Shown here in pieces: positions 1 through 8,900 of a stretch of 17,832 bases of DNA. Under the pieces are notes generated by a model that was not told the DNA's origin, made no database searches, and saw only the letters and a list, made by a program, of their open reading frames with translations. Where the stretch lies: NCBI GenBank assembly GCA_003990745.1, contig RBNI01002673.1, positions 1 to 17,832 on the forward strand, read 5' to 3'. Position 1 is the first letter of the stretch, and each line of letters begins with the position of its first letter. The translations under genes and the position numbers were made by a program. This stretch comes from Jimgerdemannia flammicorona. Taxonomy: Eukaryota > Mucoromycota > Endogonomycetes > Endogonales > Endogonaceae.

Positions 1-124
1 CAATCCGGATGGACCAATCCGGATGGACCAATCCGGATCAATCCGGATGGATCAATCCGGATGGATCAATCCGGATGGATCAATCCGGATGGATCAATCC
101 GGATCAATCCGGATCAATCCGGAT
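1..124. repeat. Satellite of 14/10-bp units (CAATCCGGAT[GGAT])
   Basis: Ten head-to-tail units of lengths 14,14,10,14,14,14,14,10,10,10. The 10-bp core is caatccggat. The longer form adds ggat, or ggac in the first two units. Every unit contains the 8-bp perfect palindrome atccggat. The array starts at the first base of the window, so it probably continues to the left. The 90 bp to its right (about 125-217) are related low-complexity sequence with attcgaat and atccggat motifs. It is not a canonical telomere repeat. It lacks any gene; the short open frames through it are artefacts of the repeat. Confidence 0.95.
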
Positions 125-217
125 CAGATCACGAGACCAATCCGAGTTGATTCGAATCCATCACATGACGAATCTGATTCGAATCTCATCCGGATCAACT
201 CCATCCGTTCGGAGCAC

Positions 218-1184
218 TATCCAGGAGTCTAGTTAATCTAGTAGAAGCCCAATGCACTCTACGCCTCCTCTGCTTCCCTGCCTCCTTGCCAGCTTCACTC
301 CAATAAATCTTAGCCATCTCCTTTATTCTTATCCACCTAACCCCAACTGAGGCACCTTCCTGCTGCCAGATCTCCACCCTCAGCTGAATGTCCTTAGCCC
401 ACTCATCCCACCGGGTCTTGTCATCTAACAAAGAGGAATTGAGGTACCAATATCCAGGCCCATCTCCACTTCCCCCAAAATGCCCCTGTCCCAAAAGCCC
501 CCAGTGATCTGACCATGGACACCATTCTACCTCCAGTGACTTCTAAACATCTAGGCCCCAGCAGCTGGCTGTCAGAATCCAATCGATTCTTGTCCCCAGA
601 CCCCCTGCTCAATGTGTATAAACCCTCTTATTCCCCCAGCCCTCCCTCCCAGCGTCTACCAGTGCACTTAGTCTCTTGACCTCCTCCCATGCCACCAGTC
701 CTCTACTCCGGCTCTCAGCACCTCGTCCTCCATCTGTTCTATCCAATAGTGTGTTCCGAACCATATTGAAATCACCCCCAAGCACATCCACCCCAGCCTC
801 TATAAAGCTCCTGCTCTCCAGTAACCCTGTCATCCAATCGACCCACTCACCCCACACTGCAGGGCAGTAGCAGGAGCCAATGGTAACTGGCTCCCAACCT
901 GCACAAATCCACTCACCCCAGACTAGTCTCTCCCCCCAACTCCTCACATCCTGAATCTCCCCTCTGTCTTTCCGAACCAAAATTCCAACCTTGCCCTTCC
1001 AAACCGCCGCACCTCCCCATTCCTTTGTCCACTCCACCATATCAGACTCAACCTCACACCGAACATCCTGCAACAGGAAGAGATCGGCCTCCAATCCCTT
1101 CATCTAAGTAAAAATATTCCTACATTGAGTAGCCCCCTGTAACCCATTCACATTTAAAGAAAAAATGTTGGTTGTACTGTTCAT
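218..1184 (-). pseudogene. LINE ORF2 N-terminus: APE-type endonuclease, truncated before RT
   Basis: Starts at a probable ATG at 1184-1182, 31 bases after the ORF1 stop. The protein opens with IFSLNVNGLQG, the usual first strand of LINE endonucleases. It then shows LLQDVRC (the position of the LQE motif, with Asp where Glu is usual), GGDFNMV near 765-777 (the GDFN active-site motif), TRIDWI, and SDHWGLL with the catalytic Ser-Asp-His at 512-504. This enzyme would nick target DNA to prime reverse transcription. The frame is broken by TAG at 1106-1104, TGA at 611-609 and TAG at 545-543, all in one phase and all reachable by transitions. It ends in the charged linker that normally precedes the RT, and the RT itself is absent. 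Confidence 0.8.
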
Positions 1185-1214
1185 AATGAAATATGGTATG
1201 TTGTCAATCGACCT

Positions 1215-3227
1215 CTACTGCTCCATGCTCATCTCCTCCTGTGCCGTGTCCAGATTGTGTTCTGCAGCCACCTCCTCCTCTTCCGCCCTCTGAGCCTCCA
1301 ATCCAGCCAGTAGTTCATTCATCTCTTCATCGGCCTTCTCCTCAAACTCCTCACGGTATTCTATGCATGCCTCCTGCCAGAGCTGCAGTCCATGGCGCTT
1401 GTTCCAGCAGTATTCAGCCCTCTCTCCAGTGACGACCGCCATCTCTGCCTCCTGCTCCTTATCTACCTCATAGCCCTCCTCCTCCAGATACATTGCCAGA
1501 ATCTCCGCCTTCAATGCCATCACCACTCCTTCTCCCTGCAAAATCCTCGCCCAATGCTCATCGCTCATCACCCTTAGATCCACCTCACCAAGTTCCTCAG
1601 CCACCAGGTTATTCATCATTCTATACATCCAAAGGAGGTTTCCCACCTCCTTTCCTCCAGGGGTCACCGGCCTCCCACCATCCAGCATTGTGGTGTCAGC
1701 CCCAGCACTCGCAGCCTCATCCCACTCCTCTGGGACGTCCACCAGTTCCTTCTCACCAACCGCCACCACTTTTCCCCTATTCGCTGCCTCCAGAACTCCA
1801 AATTGCACTCTCTGGGCCCCCTTCATTGGCACATCCTCCTCCACCCTGTTTCATGAAGCTGGGCCCCACCTGATGAGGGGCATAGGTGTTGGAGAATTCT
1901 CCCATATCTCATCCCAAACCTCCAGCATACCATTGGCATACGGATCCTTACCAGACGTCTCCCTGTTCTCAACAGTCCCCTTCCCAGCACTTTCACCCCC
2001 CTCGCCTGCCCAGATGCTTGCATTGGCCCCCTCTATGGCCACCATCTTGCTCGTCTCCTTCTGAGGTCCCCCCTTCATCTTTTCCAGCAGTTCCTTCTGC
2101 CTCTTATGTCCCTGATCTCATTCCCACTGCACCTTGCTCACTTGAAACTGCTTTCCATCTACCACCTCCAAGTGTGTCACCTCCTCGAAGGCCCTCCAAG
2201 CCTTTACCCTCCATTCCACCGCACCACTCAGCTCTTCCAGCGCTTCCAATAGGTCCTCTTCCTCCTCTTCACTCATCACCTTGCACACGATCGCCCCCCA
2301 GACCATACCAGAAGGCCAGTCCCTTGCCTTCCTGGTTGCCTCCTTTCCTGCCAACCAAATCCTCATATCCATGTCTCCTGTCCTGAGCGAAGTCCCCTCC
2401 CAGACTCTAAATCCAATATCCACCACTTCTCTATACTCCTCCATGACCACCTCAACTCTCTTTCTCATCTCCATCGCCATCACTGTGGGCACCCCTTTCA
2501 CCAACAGTTGGACCACTCTGGGGTCCCATTTCAGACATCAAGCCATCAGTACCCGCACCTCTCCAACTACCAATCCAACCTTCAATGCTTCCTCCAATGG
2601 CTCAGCCTCCTCAAAACCCACCTCCACTCCCTCCAGTCCCTTCAAAAACTTTATGGATGCCACTCTAGCCACCTGCTTAGCAATCAGCCCCAAGACCATT
2701 TTTGCCATCACCGCTAGGCCTCGGAAGCACAGTGTCACCATGAATACCGAAATGGATTTCTTGAGTAATGGTGCCACCGCCAGACCTGTCACACCATCTG
2801 CCAAATCCCCTTGTCTCCCAAGCCCCGGTCGCTCAGCCACACCCTCCACAGTCACATCTGGATTTTTTTCCAGATCAGCAGTCCTGTCTCCATCAGCTGT
2901 CACACCCCTCCCAGCTACTACACCTCCAGCCCCACCACCCCCTCCACCAAGGGCCACTTCCCCATGTACAGTCGCCTTCTCCGTTTCCTTGCCTTTCTTC
3001 AACCAACCCTCCAGCCCTGATGCCTGCCTCCTTCCCTTCACCGTCTCTGCAAAGCTCACCCTCCCAGATCTCTGTCCTCCACTACTACCTCCTCTCCTTC
3101 CTCGCCCACCTGCCAGCAGCCCCCTCATACCTCTCCCCAGGCCCGGGCCTCTCCCCACTTGCTGCCAGTCAAACGCGCTTGGGCCACCCTGCCCAGTATG
3201 CACCTCAGATTGCCTGTTGGTCACCAT
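1215..3227 (-). pseudogene. LINE ORF1 (gag-like), one frame broken by three TGA stops
   Basis: A single minus-strand frame of 671 codons runs from an ATG at 3227 to a stop at 1215. It is interrupted only by TGA codons at 2540-2538, 2120-2118 and 1853-1851, each one C-to-T change from CGA (Arg). The four pieces are in the same phase, so no indel is needed. The N-terminal third is Gly/Arg-rich with basic stretches, as expected of an RNA-binding ORF1 protein. The middle and C-terminal parts are rich in Glu, Met and Val, with acidic runs such as SEEEEEDLLEAL. I saw no CCHC zinc knuckle, which many fungal Tad-like ORF1 proteins have. The role as an RNA-binding, RNP-forming protein is inferred from position. 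The proline/serine-rich open frames on the opposite strand are shadows. Confidence 0.65.
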
Positions 3228-3311
3228 GTTGTTAGTCTCTTTTTCTCCAAAACGATGTAGTAGTTGCTTTCCGAACGTTGTGTAACCTGAGAGGTACCAG
3301 AGAGAGATGTG

Positions 3312-4262
3312 ACTAATCTCCTTGATGACTACTGCATTAGTTTATTCTCTAGTTCTAGTAGCATTACTAGGTTGGGCTTTGTATCTTATTTTGGTCATGT
3401 AACTCTTTGTATAGTGGCCTTCTTCTCTACATCTGAAGTATATGATATTGCATTCTTCTGTAATAGCTGCAAATCTCTATACTGGTCTCCTGTTGGTGCT
3501 TTGGACTTCTCTAATGATATTACTAAGGTATGCAGTCATCTCAGCAAACTGCTTGGTAAGTTCCTTCACTGGATTAGCTTTGGCTATCTTGGGAATAGAT
3601 AGAGATAGTTGTCTGTTTACAACTATAGCAGATATGATACTGGTTGGCTTTGATGGCTCTATCTTGATACTAGTTATTTTCTCCATTGAGTGTTCAGCAG
3701 GGTATCTGACAGTCTAATATCTCTGTACAAAGACCACTTTCTAGTCAAGGGTCAAAGTAGCTAAGATAGACTGGATTGCTAGGGCAATTTCAGAGTAGAC
3801 TCCTTTGAGAAAGGTTGAATCTACTATTTATTTCTTGAGAGTATCATCATAGCCAGCCAAGACAATCTGGTGGTAGATTTGGATATAGAATGAGTTGGGA
3901 TCTTCACTGAGTCTCTAACAGATAGTGTTGAGTTAATCCTTGAGAGTTTGCTTGATATCTTCAGTATAATATATAGTTCTGAGAAAGATCTTCATGTTGG
4001 CAAGTTTGGCTACACCAGTATCAGCAATAGTGGCTACATTGAACTTGTCTCTGGTAGGTCCTCTGAGGCTGACTAGTAGAAGGGCCAATTGTATATCTAT
4101 ATTGAGGGTTTATACAGCAGCAAATTGTTCAAAGTCTTCAATGAAGGTTAGGATTGACTCTTTAGTAGTATATCTATAGAATGTAGAGGGATACATTTCT
4201 ATCTTATCTTGAATTCTTGTAGGGGTAACTCTTGTAGTCAGAGTAGTTGTTGTAGTAGTTGT
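3312..4262 (-). pseudogene. Decayed gag of a second LTR retrotransposon, with mutated zinc knuckle
   Basis: Reading the minus strand through stops gives one frame with about eight TAA/TAG codons, each one C-to-T step from CAA or CAG (Gln). A clear internal start context is ATG at 4196-4194 (MYPSTFYRYTTKES). The true start is probably 50-70 bases upstream, where a 1-base frame discrepancy sits. The centre (FIEDFEQF, LALLLVSLRGPTRDKF) resembles a retrotransposon gag capsid domain. Near the end, 3440-3399 encodes YFRCREEGHYTKSY, a CX2CX4HX4C nucleocapsid knuckle in which the first and last Cys are Tyr. The frame ends against the LINE near 3312, so protease and polymerase are not visible. Confidence 0.65.
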
Positions 4263-4322
4263 TCATTTTTCAGCTTAAAAGTGAGGGATTTATCTTGAAT
4301 CACCAGCCAATGGACACCAAGT

Positions 4323-4800
4323 TGTCACATAGTAGTCTCTGAGTCCTTCAAATATGTCAGATTCTCTCTAAGATATATCTCTTAGACTAACTATAAGTTT
4401 GTTATAAGCAAGTTCTTATTAGAGTATCTTCCTAAGGTCTTATAGTCCTCAAACTTCTTATCTTTAAACTGTCTTATTATCTCTTAAATTGCTTGCATGG
4501 AATTGAGAGTAAGTGAACTTAACTGACTTTATTTTAAAGGAAATAAGAGGGGTATTTATACAAAATATAATTCAATGGTTGCTAAGTTATAAAGCTAAAT
4601 ATAAATTCTAATAACTAAATAAAATACTGAAATATAGAAAACTATGGTTGTCTGTACAAATGGTTATACAAGTTTAGGATGCCAGTAGAATTTTGGTGAT
4701 ACAGGAAAAAGATACCAGAAGAATTCTAAGTTATATAAGATCAGAATGCCAGAAGAATTACAGTTATACAGAAAAAGGATACTGGTAGAATCTGGTGTTA
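4323..4800 (-). repeat. Probable degenerate LTR of the second LTR element
   Basis: On the minus strand a TATAAATA (plus 4560-4553) is followed about 20 bases later by AATAAAG (4533-4527). This is the same promoter/poly(A) layout as in the LTRs of the gypsy element in this window. Further down the minus strand is a possible LTR end, TGTGACA. After 3 bases comes TTGGTGTCC, whose TGGT would pair with a tRNA CCA end as a primer-binding site. The decayed gag follows. The far boundary near 4800 is a guess, and no second copy is in the window for comparison. Confidence 0.4.
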
Positions 4801-4808
4801 TCAAGAAC
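4677..4808. repeat. Four degenerate ~33-bp tandem repeats
   Basis: Units begin at 4677, 4710, 4744 and 4777, a spacing of 33-34 bp. Each starts with a variant of gga-t-gcc-ag-agaatt (for example ggatgccagtagaatt and gataccagaagaattc), followed by a gt-t-ata-aga/aaaag tail. The differences between units are mostly transitions. The repeats sit at the far end of the probable LTR, beside the 3' end of ORF X. Confidence 0.7.
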
Positions 4809-5074
4809 TTAAAGCAGAATATTCAGAACTATAGAGGCTTCATCTTCATCACTATCAAGACCAGAGATCAGAGACAGGATGTTTTCGAAGGAGATAAGGT
4901 CTATGAATATTTCATCCATTTTATGTACTTCACATATCTTACATATGTCATATGGGATGATGTCATTACCAATGATGTTATCATATTCAGTAGTAGCAGG
5001 GGCTCTCTAATCTATAACATTCTCTTCTACAAAATAAGGAACAAATATGGGGTCTTGGGAAGGTCTAATCTAGA
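4809..5074 (-). pseudogene. ORF X, 3' part (unknown protein, split by the gypsy insertion)
   Basis: This is the C-terminal 88 or so codons of a minus-strand frame whose first part lies at 11683-11119 on the other side of the gypsy element. When the element and one target-site duplication are removed, the two parts add up to 831 nt (277 codons) with no change of frame. The frame ends in TAA at 4811-4809. This part has TAG stops (one in the codon at the junction region, one before RAPATTEY), both one step from CAG. The C-terminus is acidic (GLDSDEDEAS) after a possible CKIC pair. I do not recognise the protein. A gag-like or other transposon ORF is likely from its surroundings. Confidence 0.5.
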
Positions 5075-5079
5075 TACTA
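5075..5079. repeat. Left target-site duplication (tacta)
   Basis: Five bases directly before the 5' LTR. The right-hand counterpart at 11119-11123 is tgctg. The two differ at two positions, both G/A, so a diverged 5-bp duplication of the Ty3 type fits. Five bases alone are weak evidence. The strength comes from the exactly defined LTR ends and from ORF X reading through in frame when one copy is removed. Confidence 0.7.
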
Positions 5080-5483
5080 TATAATATTTTAGTGTAGTTT
5101 ATTTCTTTTCTCTGTCTTTCTTGAATATTCTATAACCTTCTGGCACTTTCTGCATACTTAGAAATCTCCTTCTTGGCACCGAGCATTAACTAGTACTTAT
5201 TTAGTTAGTCACTGAATGTCCTGGAAACTTGTAGAACTTTATTTGTCATCATTTGTCATCTTTGCCAAGAACTTTCCTCTTAGCATTTTCCTTTGATTTC
5301 TCAGATCCTTCTGGATCCTTCTTTCAGATCTTGTATAAATATCTCCTTTGTTCTCATGAATAAAGCTTCAGAATATTTTCTCTCAGAAATTCTTCGAGAA
5401 CACTTGAACCCTTAGTATCTCTTCGAGCTACTTAGGATCACCAGAGCTAGTTGCTTCCTCATTTAGAAACTAGAACCATTACA
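5080..5483 (+). repeat. 5' LTR of the gypsy element
   Basis: 404 bp, starting TA (TG in the 3' copy) and ending ACA. It carries TATAAAT at 5334-5340 and AATAAA at 5359-5364, the likely promoter and poly(A) signal. Aligned by eye with the 3' LTR it shows 18 differences, all transitions, and no gaps (about 4.5%). Confidence 0.95.
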
Positions 5484-5485
5484 CT

Positions 5486-5500
5486 TGGTAGCAGCAGTAA
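5486..5500 (+). other. Primer-binding site of the gypsy element
   Basis: Two bases (ct) after the 5' LTR begins tggtagcagcag. TGGT pairs with the CCA end of a tRNA plus its discriminator base. The first nine bases agree with what I recall of the complement of the eukaryotic initiator-Met tRNA 3' end, so that tRNA is the likely primer for minus-strand synthesis. The tRNA identity is inference. Confidence 0.7.
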
Positions 5501-5551
5501 AGTTACACCTAGCCTTATCAAGACACCTCTCAAGATATCAGTCATAATACT

Positions 5552-6613
5552 ATGGAGGACAATGGGTAGAACCCTTCATACAGTACCTATAGTCCAGGTA
5601 ATGCCTCATACAATTAGTATAATCAGCAAGAAGAAGAGGAACAGCAAAACCCTACTCAGTCAAATGGGGCCATTGAGAGTCTTTTGCAGAATACACTAGC
5701 TCAGATTGCTCAACTTCAAGAACACATAGAAAGAAAGGAAAGCAAGGCCTCTGCTCATACCTCTGCACCTCCACTGATATCAATACATCTAACAGCAGTC
5801 ACTATCAAGCCTCAGAAGCCCAATACCTTTGATGGTCAAAGAGAAGGACTGTCTACTGATGCCTGGCTTTTCCAATTGGAGCAATATGGAGAGCTGACCA
5901 ATTTGGAAGAAGCAACACTAGTCCAATTTGCCGCCATACTCCTCCAAGGGAATGCTGCAATCTGATGGCGAAATCATATCCAGAATACCAGATTCTCTGG
6001 CTGAATTAAGATCTGGGGCGAATTCTCTGATACCATTCAAGGCCAATTCAAACCAGTCAACAGCACTAAGGCCACACAAGACCATCTGGCAAATGTCAAA
6101 CAACTCAAGTCTGTGCAAGCATACAATGCACAATTCCTGTCAATTCTACTAGAATTACCACATGTCACTGAAGACAAGAAGGTCAATAAGTACATCCGAG
6201 GCCTGAAAGATCAAACCCAAGTTTGTGTCGAACTAGAAGAACCCAAGGACCCAGATACAGCAATGAAAATTGCTGATAGATTTGATGTCATCACCTATGG
6301 TTACTGCTTTGAACAGAAGAGACCACCTTTCAACAACAACAACCACCACAAAAGGGAGAAACCCAAAGTCAGAACTGTTGGACCTGCCCCCATGGATCTA
6401 GACACTATTGACAAGAACAAGAAAGGCAAGCTTATACCTGAGGAAAAGGAGTGCCTCAAGAAGGCTGGAGCCTGCTTCTTTTGCCATCAGCCTGGCCACA
6501 TTGCAACCAAATGTCCCAAGAAAACTGCCAAACCAAAGAGGATTCTAGTCCTGTCCAAAGACACTCAAGGTCAATCAGTTGAACAAGAAGTTGTACTCAA
6601 TTTCATATGAGTC
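5552..6613 (+). pseudogene. gag: gag (capsid and nucleocapsid) of the gypsy element
   Basis: The frame opens at ATG 5552 (MEDNG, with G at +4), the first ATG of this phase after the primer site. After a Gln/Glu-rich head and a coiled-coil-like stretch (IAQLQEHIERKESKAS) comes a typical retrotransposon gag domain: PNTFDGQREG, DAWLFQLEQYG and LLQGNAA, then an FL-ILLELPH region. The nucleocapsid knuckle CFFCHQPGHIATKC is intact at 6473-6514 (CX2CX4HX4C). Stops lie at 5567 and 5615 (TAG), 5963 and 6002 (TGA, where a Trp is expected from the gag family) and 6608 (TGA). All are explained by single transitions. The frame continues without shift into the dUTPase, so the original product was a gag-pol polyprotein. 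Gag would form the particle that packages the element RNA. Confidence 0.88.
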
Positions 6614-6631
6614 AACCCCAAGGCCCAGATC

Positions 6632-7030
6632 TCTCAAGCACAGTCAGAAGGAGCCATTGGTTTGGACCTTCAAGCAGTACAATAAGTCACTATTCCAGCA
6701 CACGAGAGAAGGCTCATTCCAACTGGCCTTTCAGTTGAAATCCCCAAGGAACATTATGCAAAAATTGCACTAAGATCTAGCCTCAGCTTCAAGCACTCAT
6801 TGGATATTAGTGCTGGAGTCATTGACTCTGACTTCCAAGGTGAAATGCAAGTCCTGCTAGTCAATCACAAGAACCAGCCATATACCATCAATGAAGGTGA
6901 CAGAATTGCACAGCTCATTCTGGAGCAAGCCACCCTACCAGTCATCAAAGAAGTCACTAAGCTGTCCTCAACCAAGCGAGATCAGAAAGGCTTTGGCAGT
7001 ACTGACAAAGTTGCAAGCATAGCTGAGAAC
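6632..7030 (+). pseudogene. dUTPase domain within gag-pol
   Basis: All five motifs of the trimeric dUTPase family appear in order in the gag frame. Motif 1 is GLDL (6659). Motif 2 is RSSLS (6773-6787). Motif 3 is AGVIDSDFQGE (from 6812), with the catalytic Asp kept and Phe where Tyr is usual. Motif 4 is GDRIAQLI (6896-6919). Motif 5 is RDQKGFGSTD (6977-7006), where both the second and last positions are Asp instead of Gly, each a G-to-A change. One stop (TAA at 6683, from CAA) breaks it. The core of about 120 codons is normal for the family. The enzyme would hydrolyse dUTP to dUMP and PPi, limiting uracil incorporation during reverse transcription. It lies between nucleocapsid and protease and has no start of its own. 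Confidence 0.93.
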
Positions 7031-7695
7031 TAAGCCAATTCAATGCTCATTTTCAAGGGTCTAGTCAAGGGACAAGAACTAGATATTCTCATAGACAGTG
7101 GAGCTGTTGGGAACTTCATCAACAAGAACCTCATTGACAAGCTCAAGATTCTTACCAAACCAACTAGCAAGAATGGTGGAGTTGTTACTGCAGATAGCAC
7201 CACCTTACCAATCGATTCAATTGCCACTAAACTTCCCCTCAAGATCCAGAAGTACTGGAAACATTTAGATTTCGAGGTAGCACCACTAGGAGACCATGAC
7301 CTGATCCTAGGCAAACCCTGGCTTATATAGCACAACCCTCAGATTGATTGGACCAAGAATGAAGTCAACTTGATTCAGGATGGAGCCAATATTACCATCA
7401 AGCCAGACAAGACTCAGATGAGAACCCCAATTGCTACTCTTTCGGCAATTCAGTTTAAGAAGGCCCTCAAGAAAGCTACCTATGCCTTTATGGCACTGAT
7501 CTGACTAAAGAAAGAAGACAAGAAGCTATCAATTAGTGAAAGCATCAAGTTACTACTGAACAAGTACAAGGATGTCTTCCCAGACAAACTACCTGGCCTA
7601 CCACCTTCAAGAGACCATGACCACGAAATCAAGTTGGTACCTGATACAGCTATACCTAAGAAGAAAATGTACCACATGTCTCCACTCAAATTGAA
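7031..7695 (+). pseudogene. Aspartic protease and linker of the gypsy element
   Basis: The frame continues after a TAA at 7031. LDILIDSGAVGNFI holds the catalytic DSG at 7094-7102 of a retropepsin. The domain ends with DLILGKPWLI and HNPQIDW, the usual C-terminal strand of gypsy proteases, with a TAG at 7328 between them where Gln is likely. A linker follows with a TGA at 7502. The phase is lost at 7688-7695: RT upstream residues read in frame 2 up to MSPLKL, and in frame 1 from VVKKELNEL. One missing base explains this. The protease would cleave the gag-pol polyprotein. Confidence 0.85.
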
Positions 7696-8900
7696 GTAGT
7701 CAAGAAGGAACTCAATGAACTCATTGAGCAAGGAGCCATTCAACCAAGCAAGTCACTCTTTGGCTCCCCAGTCCTATTTGTCAAGAAAAAGGATGATACT
7801 CTGCAAATGTGCATAGACTACTGAGCACTCAACAAGATCACAGTCAAGAACTATTATCTGCTATCACTCATAGATCAAATCTTTGATGCTCTCAAGAATG
7901 CAAAGTACTTCACAAAGATTGATCTCACCTCTGGGTATTACCAAATTTGAATCAAGCCAGAAGACATACCCAAGACTGCTTTCATGATACCCTTTGGACT
8001 CTACAAATTCCTAGTCATGGCCTTTGGTCTCACCAATGTGTCAGCAACCTTTCAAGACCTCATACAAACTATCTTCAAGGATTAGCTGTATATCTTCATA
8101 CTTGTATACATTGATGATATCCTGATCTTCAGCAGTACTGAAGAAGAACACCTCAAGTACATTGAACAAGTCCTCAAGATCCTCCATGAGAACAAGCTCT
8201 ATGCAAAGCTCAAGAAATGTGAATTTTTCAAGGATTAAGTCGAATACCTTGGATACATTGTATCAGCCAAAGGAATTCAAGTAGACCCAAGGAAAATACA
8301 AGCCATTGAACAGTGGCCTGTACCAGCAAACCTCACTGAACTCAGATCCTTCCTTGGTCTGGCTGGATACTACTGTCAATTTGTCAAGAACTTTTCTGGC
8401 ATTACAGAATCTTTGATAAACCTCCTGTGAAAGGAACCCAACTCTGACCTCTATGTCCCCTACATCTGGGATGCTTTCTGTCAACAAGCTTTTCAAGAAC
8501 TCAAGAACCGCCTGACCCATGCACCTGTCCTTAGAAACATGAACCCAAACTTGAAGTTCACAGTCACTATAGATGTATCTAATTTTGCCATTGGTGCAGT
8601 CATTTCTCAAGATGATGGTCAAGAACACTGATCCATTGCCTTTGAATCAAGAAAATTGTCCCCAGTGGAACAAAAGCTAACTACTCATGAAAAGGAACTC
8701 CTGGCAATCATGCATGCCCTCAAGACCTGGTGACACTATCTAGAAGGAGTTGAGTTCGACATGATCACCGATCACAGGTCCCTTCAGTACATCAACACTC
8801 AACCAACCCTTTCTCGCCAACAAGCCAAGTGGAGCCAATTACTTCAGACCTTTACTCCAAACATCATCTATAAGCCCAGCAAAACTCTAGTTGTACCAGA
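7696..8900 (+). pseudogene. pol: Reverse transcriptase and RNase H of the gypsy element
   Basis: From 7696 the second frame reads [55 protein letters not shown] and VYIDDILIF with the active-site YIDD at 8107-8118. These are the ordered RT blocks of Ty3/gypsy elements. The RNase H follows: TIDVSNFAIGAVISQ, HEKELLAIMHAL and ITDHRSLQYI keep the acidic residues. Stops at 7822, 7948, 8428, 8629 and 8731 (TGA), 8083 (TAG) and 8236 (TAA) all fit CGA or CAG/CAA ancestors. For example, family members read DYRALN and YYQIRI at two of them. The enzyme copies the element RNA into DNA and degrades the RNA strand. Confidence 0.93.

Larger units (their letters stand above)
218..3310 (-). mobile_element. 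Non-LTR retrotransposon (LINE) fragment: 5' region, ORF1 and endonuclease; RT missing
   Basis: The minus strand carries a long ORF1 (from 3227) followed by an ORF2 that opens with an APE-type endonuclease. This is the order of L1/Tad-like non-LTR elements. The region is much richer in C (plus strand) than the AT-rich DNA to its right, and the composition changes sharply near 3310. I take that as the element's 5' end, sitting inside an older gag gene. On the other side the element stops near 218, just before the reverse transcriptase should begin, and meets satellite-like DNA. No poly(A) tail or target-site duplication is visible. The clade is not determined. Confidence 0.8.

Noticed and set aside
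1..124. Telomere
   Set aside because: The unit is not TTAGGG-like and is palindromic, unlike G-rich telomere repeats.
9..236. Open frames of MDQSGW/INPDQSG repeats
   Set aside because: Produced by the 14/10-bp satellite; no start context or family.
676..3285. Several long proline/serine-rich open frames on the plus strand
   Set aside because: They are shadows of the minus-strand LINE ORF1/ORF2, whose endonuclease motifs and continuous phase fix the coding strand.
3994..4179. Plus-strand 61-codon open frame
   Set aside because: Antisense to the decayed gag; no features.
4746..5084. Plus-strand 112-codon open frame
   Set aside because: It lies antisense to ORF X, whose frame is supported by continuity across the insertion.
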